Counted from the stretch's first letter, positions 49,934 through 58,616 are shown. The stretch is 64,000 nucleotides of DNA from Pseudomonas sp. NBRC 111124 (GCF_001320245.1 NZ_BCBA01000055.1:1-64000); one strand, 5' to 3'. The notes: generated by a model not told the origin, from the sequence alone. A program made the numbers and translations.

Positions 49934-51616
49934 TTACAAGGTCGACAGGAAGGCGCTGTTGCTGGCCTGCCACTGGACGATGTCCTGGCGGATGCGTTTC
50001 TTGTCGAGCTTGCCGACGCTGGTCTTGGGAATTTCAGTAACAACGGCGATCTGGCTCGGAATGGCCCACTTGTTGATGTGCCCTTCCTCGACAAAAGGCT
50101 TGAGGTGTTCCTTGAGCGCCTTGGCATCGATCGCCTTGCCGTCACGCACCACCAGCAGGGCGAACGGGCGCTCGCCCCATTGCGGGTCGGCGACCCCGAC
50201 CACCGCCACTTCGCGCACGGCCGGGTGACGGCTGATCAGGTCTTCGAGGTCAAGCGAAGAAATCCACTCGCCACCGGTCTTGATCACGTCCTTGATGCGG
50301 TCGCGGATATCGATATAGCCCATGCCGTCGAGCGTGGCGACGTCACCGGTGTGCAACCAGCCGCCCTGCCACAGCTCCTCGCTCTTTTCCGGCTCCTTGA
50401 AGTAACCCATGGTCAGCCACGGCGCACGCAGCACCAGTTCACCCTGCGTCTCGCCATCGGCCGGCAGGAAGTTGCCCTCGCCATCGACGATCGCCGCCTC
50501 CACCAGCGGCACCGGCACGCCGGCCTTGATGCGGTAGCTGACACGCTCATCCTCACTGCCCGCCTGCAACTCGTCGTTCAGGTGCGCGGCGGAAATCAGC
50601 GGGCAGGTTTCGGACATGCCGTACGCTGCGGTCAGCTGGATACCCCGGGCCGACGCCGCTTCATACAACGCCCGGTTGAGCGCGCTGCCGCCGATGATGA
50701 TCTTCCAGCCACCGAAATGCTCGCCTTGGGAGGACGGGCAGTTGAGCAGCATCTGCAGGATGGTCGGCACGCAATGCGAGAAGGTGACCTTCTCTTCGCG
50801 CCACAATTTGACCAGCATGTCCGGCTCGTAGCGGCCCGGGTAGACCTGCTTCATGCCAAGCATGGTGGCCGCGTAGGGAATGCCCCAGGCATGCACGTGG
50901 AACATCGGCGTGATCGGCATGTAAACGTCATTGCTGCCAAGCAGGCGCACACTGTCGATGCTGCCGGTCACTGCGGCCTCTGCAAGGGTATGGAGTACCA
51001 GTTGGCGGTGGGTGAAGTACACCCCCTTGGGGTTGCCGGTGGTGCCGGTGGTATAGAACGTGGTGGCCACCGAGTTCTCGTCGAAATCGGGGAAGTCGTA
51101 GCGTGGGCTCGCGGCGGCGAGCAGTTGCTCGTACTCGCCGACCAGGTTCGGCAGGTCGGCGGTCTTGTCCGGGCCATCGCTGATCAGCAGCGTCTTGTCG
51201 ACCGTGGTCAGTTGCCCGGCGATGGCTTGATAGAGGCCGATGAAGTCGCTGTTGACCAGCACGAAGCGGTCTTCGGCGTGGTTCATGGTATAGAGGATCT
51301 GCTCGGGCGACAGGCGCACGTTGATGGTGTGCACCACCGCGCCGATCATCGGGATGGCGAACATGCATTCGAGGTAACGGTGGCTGTCCCAGTCCATCAC
51401 TGCCACGGTGTCACCGGCCTTGACCCCGGCTTCGGTCAGCACGTTGGCGAGGCGGGCGATACGCTCGTTGAGCTGTGGATACGTCAGGCGCAGCTGATCG
51501 CGGTAGACGATCTCGCGAGTCTTTTCGTAACGGCTGCCGGACATCAGCAGGCGCTTGATCAACAGAGGGAAGTCATAGGCGCCCTCGGCGGGCTTGATGA
51601 TGCGGGTCTGCAACAT
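49934..51616 (-). CDS. Fatty acyl-CoA ligase (medium/long-chain)
   Basis: Activates a carboxylic acid to its CoA thioester with ATP. The 560-residue ANL-family protein has the AMP-binding P-loop TTFYTTGTTGNPKGVYFTHRQ, the A5-type motif AAYGMSETCPLIS, the hinge aspartate in GWLHTGDVATLDGMGYIDIRDRIKD and the catalytic lysine in TSVGKLDKKRIR. The positional P. putida counterpart (PP_0763) has been used as a medium-chain 3-hydroxyacyl-CoA ligase in polyhydroxyalkanoate work, recalled rather than checked. The start MLQTRII has AGGGA upstream. Context with DUF1302/DUF1329 suggests uptake plus activation of one hydrophobic acid. Confidence 0.92.
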   Translation of the reverse strand: MLQTRIIKPAEGAYDFPLLIKRLLMSGSRYEKTREIVYRDQLRLTYPQLNERIARLANVLTEAGVKAGDTVAVMDWDSHRYLECMFAIPMIGAVVHTINVRLSPEQILYTMNHAEDRFVLVNSDFIGLYQAIAGQLTTVDKTLLISDGPDKTADLPNLVGEYEQLLAAASPRYDFPDFDENSVATTFYTTGTTGNPKGVYFTHRQLVLHTLAEAAVTGSIDSVRLLGSNDVYMPITPMFHVHAWGIPYAATMLGMKQVYPGRYEPDMLVKLWREEKVTFSHCVPTILQMLLNCPSSQGEHFGGWKIIIGGSALNRALYEAASARGIQLTAAYGMSETCPLISAAHLNDELQAGSEDERVSYRIKAGVPVPLVEAAIVDGEGNFLPADGETQGELVLRAPWLTMGYFKEPEKSEELWQGGWLHTGDVATLDGMGYIDIRDRIKDVIKTGGEWISSLDLEDLISRHPAVREVAVVGVADPQWGERPFALLVVRDGKAIDAKALKEHLKPFVEEGHINKWAIPSQIAVVTEIPKTSVGKLDKKRIRQDIVQWQASNSAFLSTL

Positions 51617-51778
51617 GGTGGTCCCTTTTCTGAAAAGCATGCCGAACAAGTCTGGAAGTACTGTAGTAGCTGAATGTGACCGTCAAATCAGCCGAAGGAA
51701 TGATTTGGCTGTGCGAGGTATGAGTGGCATTGTGCGGGTTGATGGATCAACCCCTGCCCTGCCACCGGAGCCTCACTG

Positions 51779-52744
51779 ATGCCCAGCTTGCGCCGCGCCG
51801 TGTTTCTCGATCACCAGTCCCTGGACCTTGGCGACCTCGACCTGTCGCCGTTGCAGCAACAGTTCGATGAATTCGAGCTGTTTGCCGCCACCCGCCCGGA
51901 GCAGGTCGCCGAACGCCTGCAGGGCGCTGTCGCGGTGGTCAGTAACAAGGTCATGCTCGATGCCGCCGCACTGGCTGCCAACCCGCAGCTGAAGCTGATC
52001 CTGGTGGCCGCCACCGGCACCAATAATGTCGACCTGGCAGCTGCTCGCGCCCAAGGCATCACCGTCTGCAACTGCCAGGGCTATGGCACACCGTCGGTGG
52101 CGCAGCACACCCTCGCTCTGCTGCTGGCCCTGGCCACGCGCCTGTGCGATTACAACCAGGCGGTGGCCGACGGCCAGTGGGCCCAGGCCAGCCAGTTCTG
52201 CCTGCTGGACTTCCCGATCGTCGAACTGGAAGGCAAGACCCTCGGTCTGCTTGGCCATGGCGAACTGGGCGGCGCAGTGGCGCGGCTGGCCGAAGCCTTC
52301 GGCATGCGCGTGCTGAGCGGGCAGATCCCTGGCCGCCCGGCCCGTGATGATCGCCTGGCCCTGGACGAACTGCTGCCGCAGGTCGACGCGCTGACCCTGC
52401 ATTGCCCGCTCAACGAGCACACCCGGCACATGATCGGCGCCCGCGAGCTGGCACTGCTGAAAAAAGGCGCGCTGGTGGTCAACACCGCCCGTGGCGGCCT
52501 GATCGACGAACAGGCCCTGGCCGACGCCTTGCGCAACGGCCACCTGGGCGGGGCGGCCACCGATGTGTTGAGCGTCGAGCCACCGGTCAATGGCAACCCG
52601 CTGCTGGAGGAGGGCATCCCACGCCTGCTGATCACCCCGCACAGCGCCTGGGGCGCGGTGGAGTCGCGCCAGCGCATCGTCGGCCAGCTCAGCGAAAACG
52701 CCAAGGCTTTCTTCGAAGGCCAGCCACGCCGCGTGGTCAGCTGA
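51779..52744 (+). CDS. hprA: D-2-hydroxyacid dehydrogenase (glycerate/hydroxypyruvate reductase type)
   Basis: NAD(P)-dependent dehydrogenase of 321 residues. The nucleotide-binding glycine motif is GLLGHGELGGAVARLAEAFG. Catalytic residues are the arginine in VVNTARGGLIDEQAL, the glutamate in the LSVEPP region and the histidine in LITPHSAWGA. These fit the glycerate dehydrogenase branch that reduces hydroxypyruvate to D-glycerate. It is divergent from the acyl-CoA ligase gene and lies just ahead of rsmC on the same strand. The symbol is based on family resemblance. Confidence 0.88.
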   Translation: MPSLRRAVFLDHQSLDLGDLDLSPLQQQFDEFELFAATRPEQVAERLQGAVAVVSNKVMLDAAALAANPQLKLILVAATGTNNVDLAAARAQGITVCNCQGYGTPSVAQHTLALLLALATRLCDYNQAVADGQWAQASQFCLLDFPIVELEGKTLGLLGHGELGGAVARLAEAFGMRVLSGQIPGRPARDDRLALDELLPQVDALTLHCPLNEHTRHMIGARELALLKKGALVVNTARGGLIDEQALADALRNGHLGGAATDVLSVEPPVNGNPLLEEGIPRLLITPHSAWGAVESRQRIVGQLSENAKAFFEGQPRRVVS

Positions 52745-52807
52745 GCGCCAGCTCAGCCCCGCTCCCGGCTCTGGTACACTGCGCCACTTTTTCAGGAGGC
52801 GTTGTCC

Positions 52808-53806
52808 ATGGACCCGCGCAGTGAAGTGTTGCTCCGCCAGGCAGAGCTGTTCCAGGGCCCGCTGCTGCTCGCCGGCGCCCCCGCCGACGGCCTGCTCGCG
52901 CAGCTGCCCCAAGCCCATGGCTGGACCTGGCATGCCGGCGACCAGGCCATGCTCGACAGCCGCTTCGCCGGGCGCAGCCACTACGGCGTCGACGTGCCGC
53001 CGGTCGCCTTCGAGGCGGCCGTGCTGTTCCTGCCCAAGTCCCGCGAACTGGCGGCCTACCTGCTCAATGCCCTGGCATCCGGCCTGGCGGGCCGCGCGCT
53101 GTACCTGGTGGGTGAAAAGCGCGGCGGCATCGAAGGTGCGGCCAAGCAGCTGCAGGCTTTTGGCAAGCCGCGCAAACTGGACAGCGCACGGCATTGCCAG
53201 CTGTGGCAGGTCACCGTGGACAACGCCCCGCAGGCCAAACCGCTGGAAAGCCTGGCCGAGCGCTTCACCCTCGACCTTGAAGACGGCCCGCTGCAGGTGG
53301 TGAGCCTGCCGGGGGTGTTCAGCCACGGCCGCCTCGACCGCGGCACCGCTCTGCTGCTCAAGCACCTGGACAACCTGCCGGCCGGGCATGTGCTCGACTT
53401 CGGCTGTGGTGCTGGCGTGCTGGGTGCCACGGTCAAACGCCGTTATCCACAGAGCCGGGTCACACTGCTGGATGTCGATGCCTTCGCCGTGGCCGCCAGC
53501 CGCCTGACCCTGGCAGCCAACAACCTTGAAGGTGAAGTCATCAGCGGCGATGGCATCGATGCTGCGCCCGCCGACCTGTCCCTGATCCTGAGTAACCCAC
53601 CGTTCCACACCGGGGTGCACACTAATTACCAGGCGTCGGAAAACCTGCTGAAAAAATCCGGCCAACATCTTCGAAAAGGTGGCGAAATGCGCCTTGTGGC
53701 GAATAGCTTCCTGCGTTATCAGCCTCTGATAGAGGATGCCTTGGGCAACTGCCAGACCTGCGCTGAGGCCGATGGCTTCCGTATCTATCGGGCAACACGC
53801 GGATAA
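52808..53806 (+). CDS. rsmC: 16S rRNA (guanine1207-N2)-methyltransferase
   Basis: Methylates G1207 of 16S rRNA with S-adenosylmethionine. The 332-residue protein has a degenerate N-terminal methyltransferase-like half and an active C-terminal half. The latter has SAM motif I (VLDFGCGAGVLGATV), the acidic loop LLDVDAFAVAASRL and the catalytic NPPF motif in LILSNPPFHTGVHT. The start ATG at 52808 has AGGAGG eight bases upstream. It is followed by the manganese riboswitch region of the next gene. Confidence 0.95.
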   Translation: MDPRSEVLLRQAELFQGPLLLAGAPADGLLAQLPQAHGWTWHAGDQAMLDSRFAGRSHYGVDVPPVAFEAAVLFLPKSRELAAYLLNALASGLAGRALYLVGEKRGGIEGAAKQLQAFGKPRKLDSARHCQLWQVTVDNAPQAKPLESLAERFTLDLEDGPLQVVSLPGVFSHGRLDRGTALLLKHLDNLPAGHVLDFGCGAGVLGATVKRRYPQSRVTLLDVDAFAVAASRLTLAANNLEGEVISGDGIDAAPADLSLILSNPPFHTGVHTNYQASENLLKKSGQHLRKGGEMRLVANSFLRYQPLIEDALGNCQTCAEADGFRIYRATRG

Positions 53807-53851
53807 AAACAGCGCTTGCCGAAAGCGTTTCGGCTAGGCAGAATCCGCACC

Positions 53852-54030
53852 GTCCTAGGGGAGTAGTCTCCCGCGAGCGCCCTGCTCGCCCGGTACGCGT
53901 CAACATACTTGGCCCACAGGCCATGGCGCGTGCGACCCAGCGACCTGCACAGACAGGTCCTCGGTTTGACAAGACCTATGACACGCACACCTTACCCGGG
54001 GCGGGGAGGCTGTTCGTGTCATAGCCGTGT
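53852..54030 (+). ncRNA. yybP-ykoY manganese riboswitch
   Basis: The leader of the GDT1-family gene has the yybP-ykoY signature: AGGGGAGTAG at 53857-53866, the paired CTTGGCCCACAGGCCATG hairpin near 53909-53926, a CGACC...GGTC stem (53941-53959) and GTTTGACAAGACCTATGAC. The aptamer ends near 53985. TATGACACG (53977-53985) can pair with CGTGTCATA (54015-54023), which would form the expression switch. This class binds Mn2+ and usually turns on Mn exporters. Boundaries are approximate. Confidence 0.88.
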
Positions 54031-54054
54031 CGACCCGCCCCCGTAGGAACCCTG

Positions 54055-54639
54055 ATGCTGGAATCTCTGTTGGTCCCCACCGCAATCGTTGCCTTGGCCG
54101 AAATCGGCGACAAGACGCAACTGCTCGCGCTCATCCTCGCCGCCCGCTTCCGCAAGCCTTGGCCAATCATCGCCGGCATCATTGCTGCTACCTTGGCCAA
54201 CCATGCCGCGGCCGGTGCCGTGGGTGCCTGGTTTGGTAGTTTCTTCAGCGAATCGGTGCTGCACTGGATCCTTGCCGCGAGCTTCACCGCCACCGCGCTG
54301 TGGACCCTGGTGCCGGACAAGATGGACGATGACGAGAACCCGGCACGCCGCTTCGGTCCGTTCCTGACCACGCTGATCGCTTTCTTCCTGGCCGAGATCG
54401 GTGACAAGACCCAAGTCGCCACGGTGATGCTGGCTGCCCAGTATCCGCACCTGATCCTGGTTATTCTCGGGACGACCCTGGGCATGCTGATTGCCAACGT
54501 GCCGGTGGTGCTGGCGGGTAACTTCGCTGCGGAAAAACTGCCACTGACGCTGATTCGTCGCTTGGCGGCTACCGCGTTCTTCGTGCTGGCGATCGTCGCC
54601 GTGTACTCGGCGATGAAGACCAGTGGCTGGATAGGCTGA
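54055..54639 (+). CDS. GDT1/TMEM165 (UPF0016) family manganese exporter
   Basis: Inner-membrane cation exporter of 194 residues. Two inverted repeats each carry the family motif E-x-G-D-K-T: AEIGDKTQLLALILAARF near the start and AEIGDKTQVATVMLAAQY in the middle. These acidic residues line the ion path. About six membrane helices are visible, with a cytosolic DKMDDDENPARR linker between halves. The V. cholerae relative MneA exports manganese. The riboswitch directly upstream supports Mn2+ as the inducing ion and substrate. It is a single gene. Confidence 0.93.
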   Translation: MLESLLVPTAIVALAEIGDKTQLLALILAARFRKPWPIIAGIIAATLANHAAAGAVGAWFGSFFSESVLHWILAASFTATALWTLVPDKMDDDENPARRFGPFLTTLIAFFLAEIGDKTQVATVMLAAQYPHLILVILGTTLGMLIANVPVVLAGNFAAEKLPLTLIRRLAATAFFVLAIVAVYSAMKTSGWIG

Positions 54640-54642
54640 CCT

Positions 54643-54670
54643 GAAAAAAAGGGGCCGCTTTGCGGCCCCC
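54643..54670. terminator. Terminator between GDT1-family gene and M48 protease gene
   Basis: GGGGCCGC-TTT-GCGGCCCC follows a run of seven A. On the minus strand the stem is followed by seven T, giving a strong terminator for the protease gene; on the plus strand the T run is missing. Confidence 0.8.
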
Positions 54671-54676
54671 ATCGTT

Positions 54677-55492
54677 TTACTGTTTCGCGGCTTCGTACAG
54701 CGGCATCACCTTCGGAATCGCTGCCTGCAACGAAGCAATCCGGCTGCTGGACGCCGGGTGAGTGCTCATGAACTCGGGCGGTGCGCCCTCCGAAGCCTTG
54801 CTCATCTTGTTCCACAACGTGATCGCGGCATTCGGGTCATAACCGGCACGCGCCGACAGTTCCAGGCCAATCAGATCGGCCTCGTTCTCGTTGGCGCGGC
54901 TGTTGGGCAGGGTCATCGAGTAGTTCACCACGGCGTCGGCCATGGCCATGCTGTCCTGGCCAAGGCCGAACAAGGCGCCCGCGCCCTGACGGGCCATTTG
55001 CACGCCGTAGGCCTTGGACATCGCTTCGCGGCTGTGCTCACGCAAGGCGTGGGCAATTTCGTGGCCGACCACTGCGGCAATCTCCGCATCGGTGAGCTTG
55101 AGCTGGTCGATCAAGCCGGTGTAGACGATGATCTTGCCGCCCGGCCCGCAGTTGGCATTGAGCTCGTCACTCTTGATGACGTTGACTTCCCAGTTCCATT
55201 GCGCGGCATCGGGGCGGAACTTGGGCGCCTGGGCAATCAGCCGACTGGCAATGGCCTGCACGCGCTTGGCATCGGCGCTTGACTTGTCCAGCACACCCTT
55301 GCTCGACGCCTCGCCGAGGGTCTGCTGGTACGACTGGGCGTACATCTGGTTGACCTCATCGGTCGACAGCATGCTGAACATGTACTGCTGGCGCTCGACG
55401 CCGACAGCACCGCCGCTGGTGGTATTCACCGCCTGGCAGCCGGCCAGCAGGATGCCAGCACTCAACAGGCTGACGACAAAAGACTTACGCAT
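54677..55492 (-). CDS. M48-family zinc metalloprotease lipoprotein (LoiP-like)
   Basis: Periplasm-facing lipoprotein protease of 271 residues. The lipobox LLAGC gives lipidation at C19. The zinc site is HEIAH (H144 to H148), with the downstream glutamate in RANENEADLIGLEL as third ligand. The remaining domain matches M48C proteases such as LoiP/YggG and BepA without TPR. These take part in envelope quality control under stress. It is a single gene convergent with the manganese exporter. Confidence 0.93.
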   Translation of the reverse strand: MRKSFVVSLLSAGILLAGCQAVNTTSGGAVGVERQQYMFSMLSTDEVNQMYAQSYQQTLGEASSKGVLDKSSADAKRVQAIASRLIAQAPKFRPDAAQWNWEVNVIKSDELNANCGPGGKIIVYTGLIDQLKLTDAEIAAVVGHEIAHALREHSREAMSKAYGVQMARQGAGALFGLGQDSMAMADAVVNYSMTLPNSRANENEADLIGLELSARAGYDPNAAITLWNKMSKASEGAPPEFMSTHPASSSRIASLQAAIPKVMPLYEAAKQ

Positions 55493-55571
55493 GAAAACAC
55501 TCCCTTTTTACATGCGCCGTATCCTAGGCTGAGTCGCCCGTGCGCCGCCATAGCCGCAGGTAAGATTTTAT

Positions 55572-56192
55572 CTAAGCCGGTGTAAGACACTCCGGCGCGT
55601 CCAGCTTAGGGTCGTTGACGAAGTTCGCCAGTGCCCGCTCGCGCAACGTCGCCGGCGGGCTGGCGAGCAGCTCATGCAGGCGCGACAGCGGTGTGTCCGG
55701 GTCCAGCCAGGCGGCCTGGCCGGCCTCGTCGAGAATGAGCGGCCGGCGCTGATTCATCGCGGCCTGAGTCACTACTGCGCAGCTCAACCACACCTGGTCT
55801 TGCACCGGATAGGCTTCCCACACGGCGGCAAAATACAAGGATGCGCCCTCCCCAGGCGTCAGCCAGTAAGGCCGTTTGCGCACCGAGCCGCGCCACTCGT
55901 AGAAACCGTTGGCCGGCATCAGGCAACGGCGCAGGCGCAGCGCTTCGCGGAACATCGGCTGCTCGGCCAAGGTCTCGGCCCGGGCATGGGCAGGGGTGCG
56001 GGAAAGGTCAGTGAGCCAGGCGGGGGTCAGCCCCCAGCGCGCCTTGGCCAGTTGCTGCTGACCGTCGAGCTGGCGCTGGATCAGCACCGTGGCACCGGGC
56101 GAGATGTTCCATTGGGCCGGCTGGCCGGCAGGGAAACCCGGCAGGCTGGCCAGCGCCTGGGGCCAGCGAAACAGGGCATAACGTCCACACAT
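55572..56192 (-). CDS. SRAP (YedK/HMCES-like) protein with altered active site
   Basis: SRAP-domain protein of 206 residues. Family members crosslink to abasic sites in single-stranded DNA through Cys2 and shield replication forks. The N-terminus MCGRYALF supplies Cys2, and the glutamate is present (E99 in NGFYEWRG). The residue normally Asn (N75 of YedK, in NARAET) is His here (H69 in HARAETL). The residue normally His (H160, in IHDRMP) is Asn (N147 in MNQRRP). This looks like a reciprocal swap. Chemistry may be altered or preserved; the fold is otherwise complete. Confidence 0.9.
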   Translation of the reverse strand: MCGRYALFRWPQALASLPGFPAGQPAQWNISPGATVLIQRQLDGQQQLAKARWGLTPAWLTDLSRTPAHARAETLAEQPMFREALRLRRCLMPANGFYEWRGSVRKRPYWLTPGEGASLYFAAVWEAYPVQDQVWLSCAVVTQAAMNQRRPLILDEAGQAAWLDPDTPLSRLHELLASPPATLRERALANFVNDPKLDAPECLTPA

Positions 56193-56207
56193 GGGCGATT
56201 TCAGAAC

Positions 56208-56468
56208 CTAGCAGATCAAGGTACCGGGATGACTCTCCGGCTCGTCGCCGGCAAGCGGCTCGGCACCATTGTACGCATCGATCAGTTGCCGTGCGTATTC
56301 GGCCTGTTCGTCGGGCACTGCAAGCCCGAGCAAGCCCTGCAACGGCAATTCACCCGCACCGCCCATCAGGTCGCGGCCGGCCAGGTGCGCTTCGATGCCC
56401 TCGCTGGCGAGCATGCCCACCAGCATTTCGGCTTCCAGCAGGTTTTCCGGTTCGTAGATTCGCCGCAT
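56208..56468 (-). CDS. DUF2007 family protein
   Basis: An 86-residue protein matching DUF2007 (signal-transducing PII-like fold): MRRIYEPENLLEAEMLVGMLASEGIEAHLAGRDLMGGAGELP is the family pattern, followed by VPDEQAEYARQLI. Its function is unknown. Its ATG shares a base with the stop of the zinc-ribbon gene before it (TGATG), so the two are translated together. The terminal 20 residues are poorly conserved. Confidence 0.85.
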   Translation of the reverse strand: MRRIYEPENLLEAEMLVGMLASEGIEAHLAGRDLMGGAGELPLQGLLGLAVPDEQAEYARQLIDAYNGAEPLAGDEPESHPGTLIC

Positions 56469-56650
56469 CAGTCGTTCTCACCGTAGACATCCAGCATCCA
56501 TTCGTCGCCATGAACCTGCAGCACAAAGCGGATAGGCTTGCAGCACACCTGGCAGTCCTCGAAGTACTCCTGGTCCCCCCCGGACAGGTCCACTGTCGTT
56601 TCGACTTCCTCGCCACAATAAGGGCAATCGTAGAACGCTTGTTCGAGCAT
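56468..56650 (-). CDS. CPXCG-motif cysteine-rich zinc ribbon protein
   Basis: A 60-residue protein with two cysteine pairs, CPYCGEE near the start and CQVCCKPI in the middle, matching the CPXCG family of small zinc ribbons. Its role is unknown. It heads a two-gene unit with the DUF2007 gene and is divergent from the acyltransferase gene. The start follows CCGGAGGCC, a good ribosome site. Confidence 0.88.
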   Translation of the reverse strand: MLEQAFYDCPYCGEEVETTVDLSGGDQEYFEDCQVCCKPIRFVLQVHGDEWMLDVYGEND

Positions 56651-56773
56651 CGCGGCCTCCGGGGTGACTTGTGCGTATAATTGCCGGTCTGTTTACAGGG
56701 CTTGCGTGTGCCCGAGCCGTTTTTCGGGCCCCACCCCTTACCTTATTACCCTAGCCGTTTCCAACAAGAGAGC

Positions 56774-57943
56774 ATGATGGGCGAATTCGATGCCATCCGA
56801 CCGTACGACGACGCTGAGGTCCCTGCCGTTCTGGCACGCCTGCTCAGCGACCCGGCATTCCTCGATATCCTCACCCACTTCAAATTCCCGCGCGCCGCCG
56901 GCACCCTCGGCTGGCTGCTCAAGCCGCTGATCGCCCGCCGCCTGCGCAAAGAATTCTCCGGTGTCACCTGCGTGTCGACCCTGCAGGACAAAGTCGAATA
57001 CTACGTCGACCAGACCATCGAACGTGCCACCGACGGCGTCACCTACTCCGGCGTCGAACAGCTCAAGTCGGGCACGGCCTATCTGTTCCTGGCCAACCAC
57101 CGCGACATCGTCATGGACCCGGCCTTCGTCAACTACGCGGTGTACCACGCCGGCCTGCCGACACCGCGCATCGCCATCGGCGACAACCTGCTGCAGAAGC
57201 CGTTCGTCAGCGACATGATGCGCCTGAACAAGAGCTTCATCGTGCACCGTTCGATCAGTGGCCGCCGCGAAAAGCTTGCGGCTTACCAGCTGCTCTCGGC
57301 CTACATCAACCATTCGATCCGCAATGACGGCACCTCGATCTGGATCGCCCAGGCCGAAGGCCGTGCCAAGGACGGTGACGACCGTACCGATTCGGCGATC
57401 CTCAAGATGTTCCACATGAGCCGCAAGGACGAGCCGTTCGGTGCGGTGATACAGAGCCTGAACCTGATCCCGGTTTCAATCAGCTACGAATACGACCCTT
57501 GCGACCAGGCCAAGGCCCGCGAGCTGTACATCCGCGCCACAACCGGTACCTACAAGAAGGCGCCCGGCGAGGACGACAACAGCATCGCCAAGGGCATCAC
57601 CGGCTACAAGGGCCGGGTGCATATCAACTTCGCCCCGCCGGTGACCGAGTACTACGAGGACACCAAGCAGCTGGCACAGGAAACCGACCGGCAGATCCTC
57701 GGCGGTTACCGCCTGTTCCCGGTGCATTACCTGGCTTATGCGATGTGGAGCGAGAAAGACGAGGCACTGCAGGTGCCGAGCGCCGAGAATGTGTTCCCGG
57801 CTGAAGAGCTGGCCAAGGCCAGGGAAGAATGGCAGCGCCGCCTGGATGCCTGCCCCGAGGAGCAGCGGCCGTACCTGGTGTTGCAGTATGCGACGCCGGT
57901 GCGCAACCAGTACCAGGTCAGGCAGCAGGCGCCAGTTGCCTGA
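56774..57943 (+). CDS. 1-acyl-sn-glycerol-3-phosphate acyltransferase-family protein
   Basis: A 389-residue PlsC-type acyltransferase. The catalytic H-x4-D motif is in FLANHRDIVMD, and the second region is the FIVHRSISGRREK and IWIAQAEGRAKDG segments that bind the glycerophosphate. Family members of this length are not classical PlsC and their acceptor is unsettled. No strong membrane segments were seen. ATG at 56774 and 56777 are both possible; AAGAGAG lies before them. An earlier stretch of 31 open codons was rejected. A perfect hairpin follows the stop. Confidence 0.85.
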   Translation: MMGEFDAIRPYDDAEVPAVLARLLSDPAFLDILTHFKFPRAAGTLGWLLKPLIARRLRKEFSGVTCVSTLQDKVEYYVDQTIERATDGVTYSGVEQLKSGTAYLFLANHRDIVMDPAFVNYAVYHAGLPTPRIAIGDNLLQKPFVSDMMRLNKSFIVHRSISGRREKLAAYQLLSAYINHSIRNDGTSIWIAQAEGRAKDGDDRTDSAILKMFHMSRKDEPFGAVIQSLNLIPVSISYEYDPCDQAKARELYIRATTGTYKKAPGEDDNSIAKGITGYKGRVHINFAPPVTEYYEDTKQLAQETDRQILGGYRLFPVHYLAYAMWSEKDEALQVPSAENVFPAEELAKAREEWQRRLDACPEEQRPYLVLQYATPVRNQYQVRQQAPVA

Positions 57944-57948
57944 TCAAT

Positions 57949-57975
57949 CGCTGGGGCTGCTTTGCAGCCCCAGCG
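57949..57975. terminator. Hairpin between convergent genes
   Basis: CGCTGGGGCTGC-TTT-GCAGCCCCAGCG is a perfect 12-base stem between the acyltransferase gene and the convergent small membrane protein gene. No T run is present. Confidence 0.5.
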
Positions 57976-57978
57976 GAT

Positions 57979-58239
57979 TCAGACCCAGGTGCTGAACCAG
58001 GACAGCAGCAAGGCCATGGCCAGGCAGGAAAAACCGAGGATGTAGTAGTAGCGTGGCACGCGCTGGACGAAGGCATCCGCTGGCCCCTCTTCAACCGCCA
58101 AACGCTCGCGGGTGATCACCTCACGCCGCCGTGCACTCTGCAGCAGCAACCCACCTGGGCAGGTCAGCAACAGCGCCAGCAGATTGATCAGCTTGGTCGG
58201 GTGGGCGGAAAGAAAGCCCCAGAGCACTTGCAACGACAT
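57979..58239 (-). CDS. Small inner-membrane protein of unknown function
   Basis: An 86-residue protein with two hydrophobic segments (about residues 17-33, LINLLALLLTCPGGLLL, and 66-84, YYILGFSCLAMALLLSWF) joined by a charged loop (ARRREVITRERLAVEEG). No domain was recognised. ATG at 58239 was preferred over an adjacent GTG three bases upstream. Convergent with the acyltransferase gene. Confidence 0.7.
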   Translation of the reverse strand: MSLQVLWGFLSAHPTKLINLLALLLTCPGGLLLQSARRREVITRERLAVEEGPADAFVQRVPRYYYILGFSCLAMALLLSWFSTWV

Positions 58240-58399
58240 CACGCAACCTCGGTCATAGCCACAGCGAAGCCCGGCATTCTACCGGAGTCCTACCCGATCG
58301 CCCGGCCTTGGCGACAAAGTGTCACTAAATTTCATCCGTCACATGCCCGTCATCAAGGCAGGCCACTCTATCGGCCTTTTCCCGCACCGGAGCTTGTTG

Positions 58400-58606
58400 A
58401 TGCTGCACGCCGAAAACCAGGACCGCCTCTATCTCGTGGCTCAGAGTGATGAGCAGCAGGCGTTGATCGATGGGTTTGCCATCAATGTCCAGGACCGCCA
58501 GTGGCTGGTCTACTGCGCGCTGGGTGGGCATGTGCACGAGGACCTGCCCGAGGTGGATGCGGGCACCGGCGTCAGCTTGCTGGATTTTCAGATACAAGCC
58601 GCCTAG
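58400..58606 (+). CDS. Small conserved hypothetical protein
   Basis: A 68-residue soluble protein (MLHAENQDRLYLVAQSDEQQ and onward) with no recognised domain. The ATG at 58400 has GGAG about eight bases upstream, which decides the start over earlier in-frame ATG codons at 58319 and 58343. A strong bidirectional terminator lies just behind it. The function is unknown. Confidence 0.6.
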   Translation: MLHAENQDRLYLVAQSDEQQALIDGFAINVQDRQWLVYCALGGHVHEDLPEVDAGTGVSLLDFQIQAA

Positions 58607-58616
58607 GTACCCACAA

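Noticed and set aside
58319..58399. Longer version of the 68-residue small protein starting at 58319 or 58343
   Set aside because: No ribosome site precedes the earlier ATG codons, while GGAG precedes the ATG at 58400.
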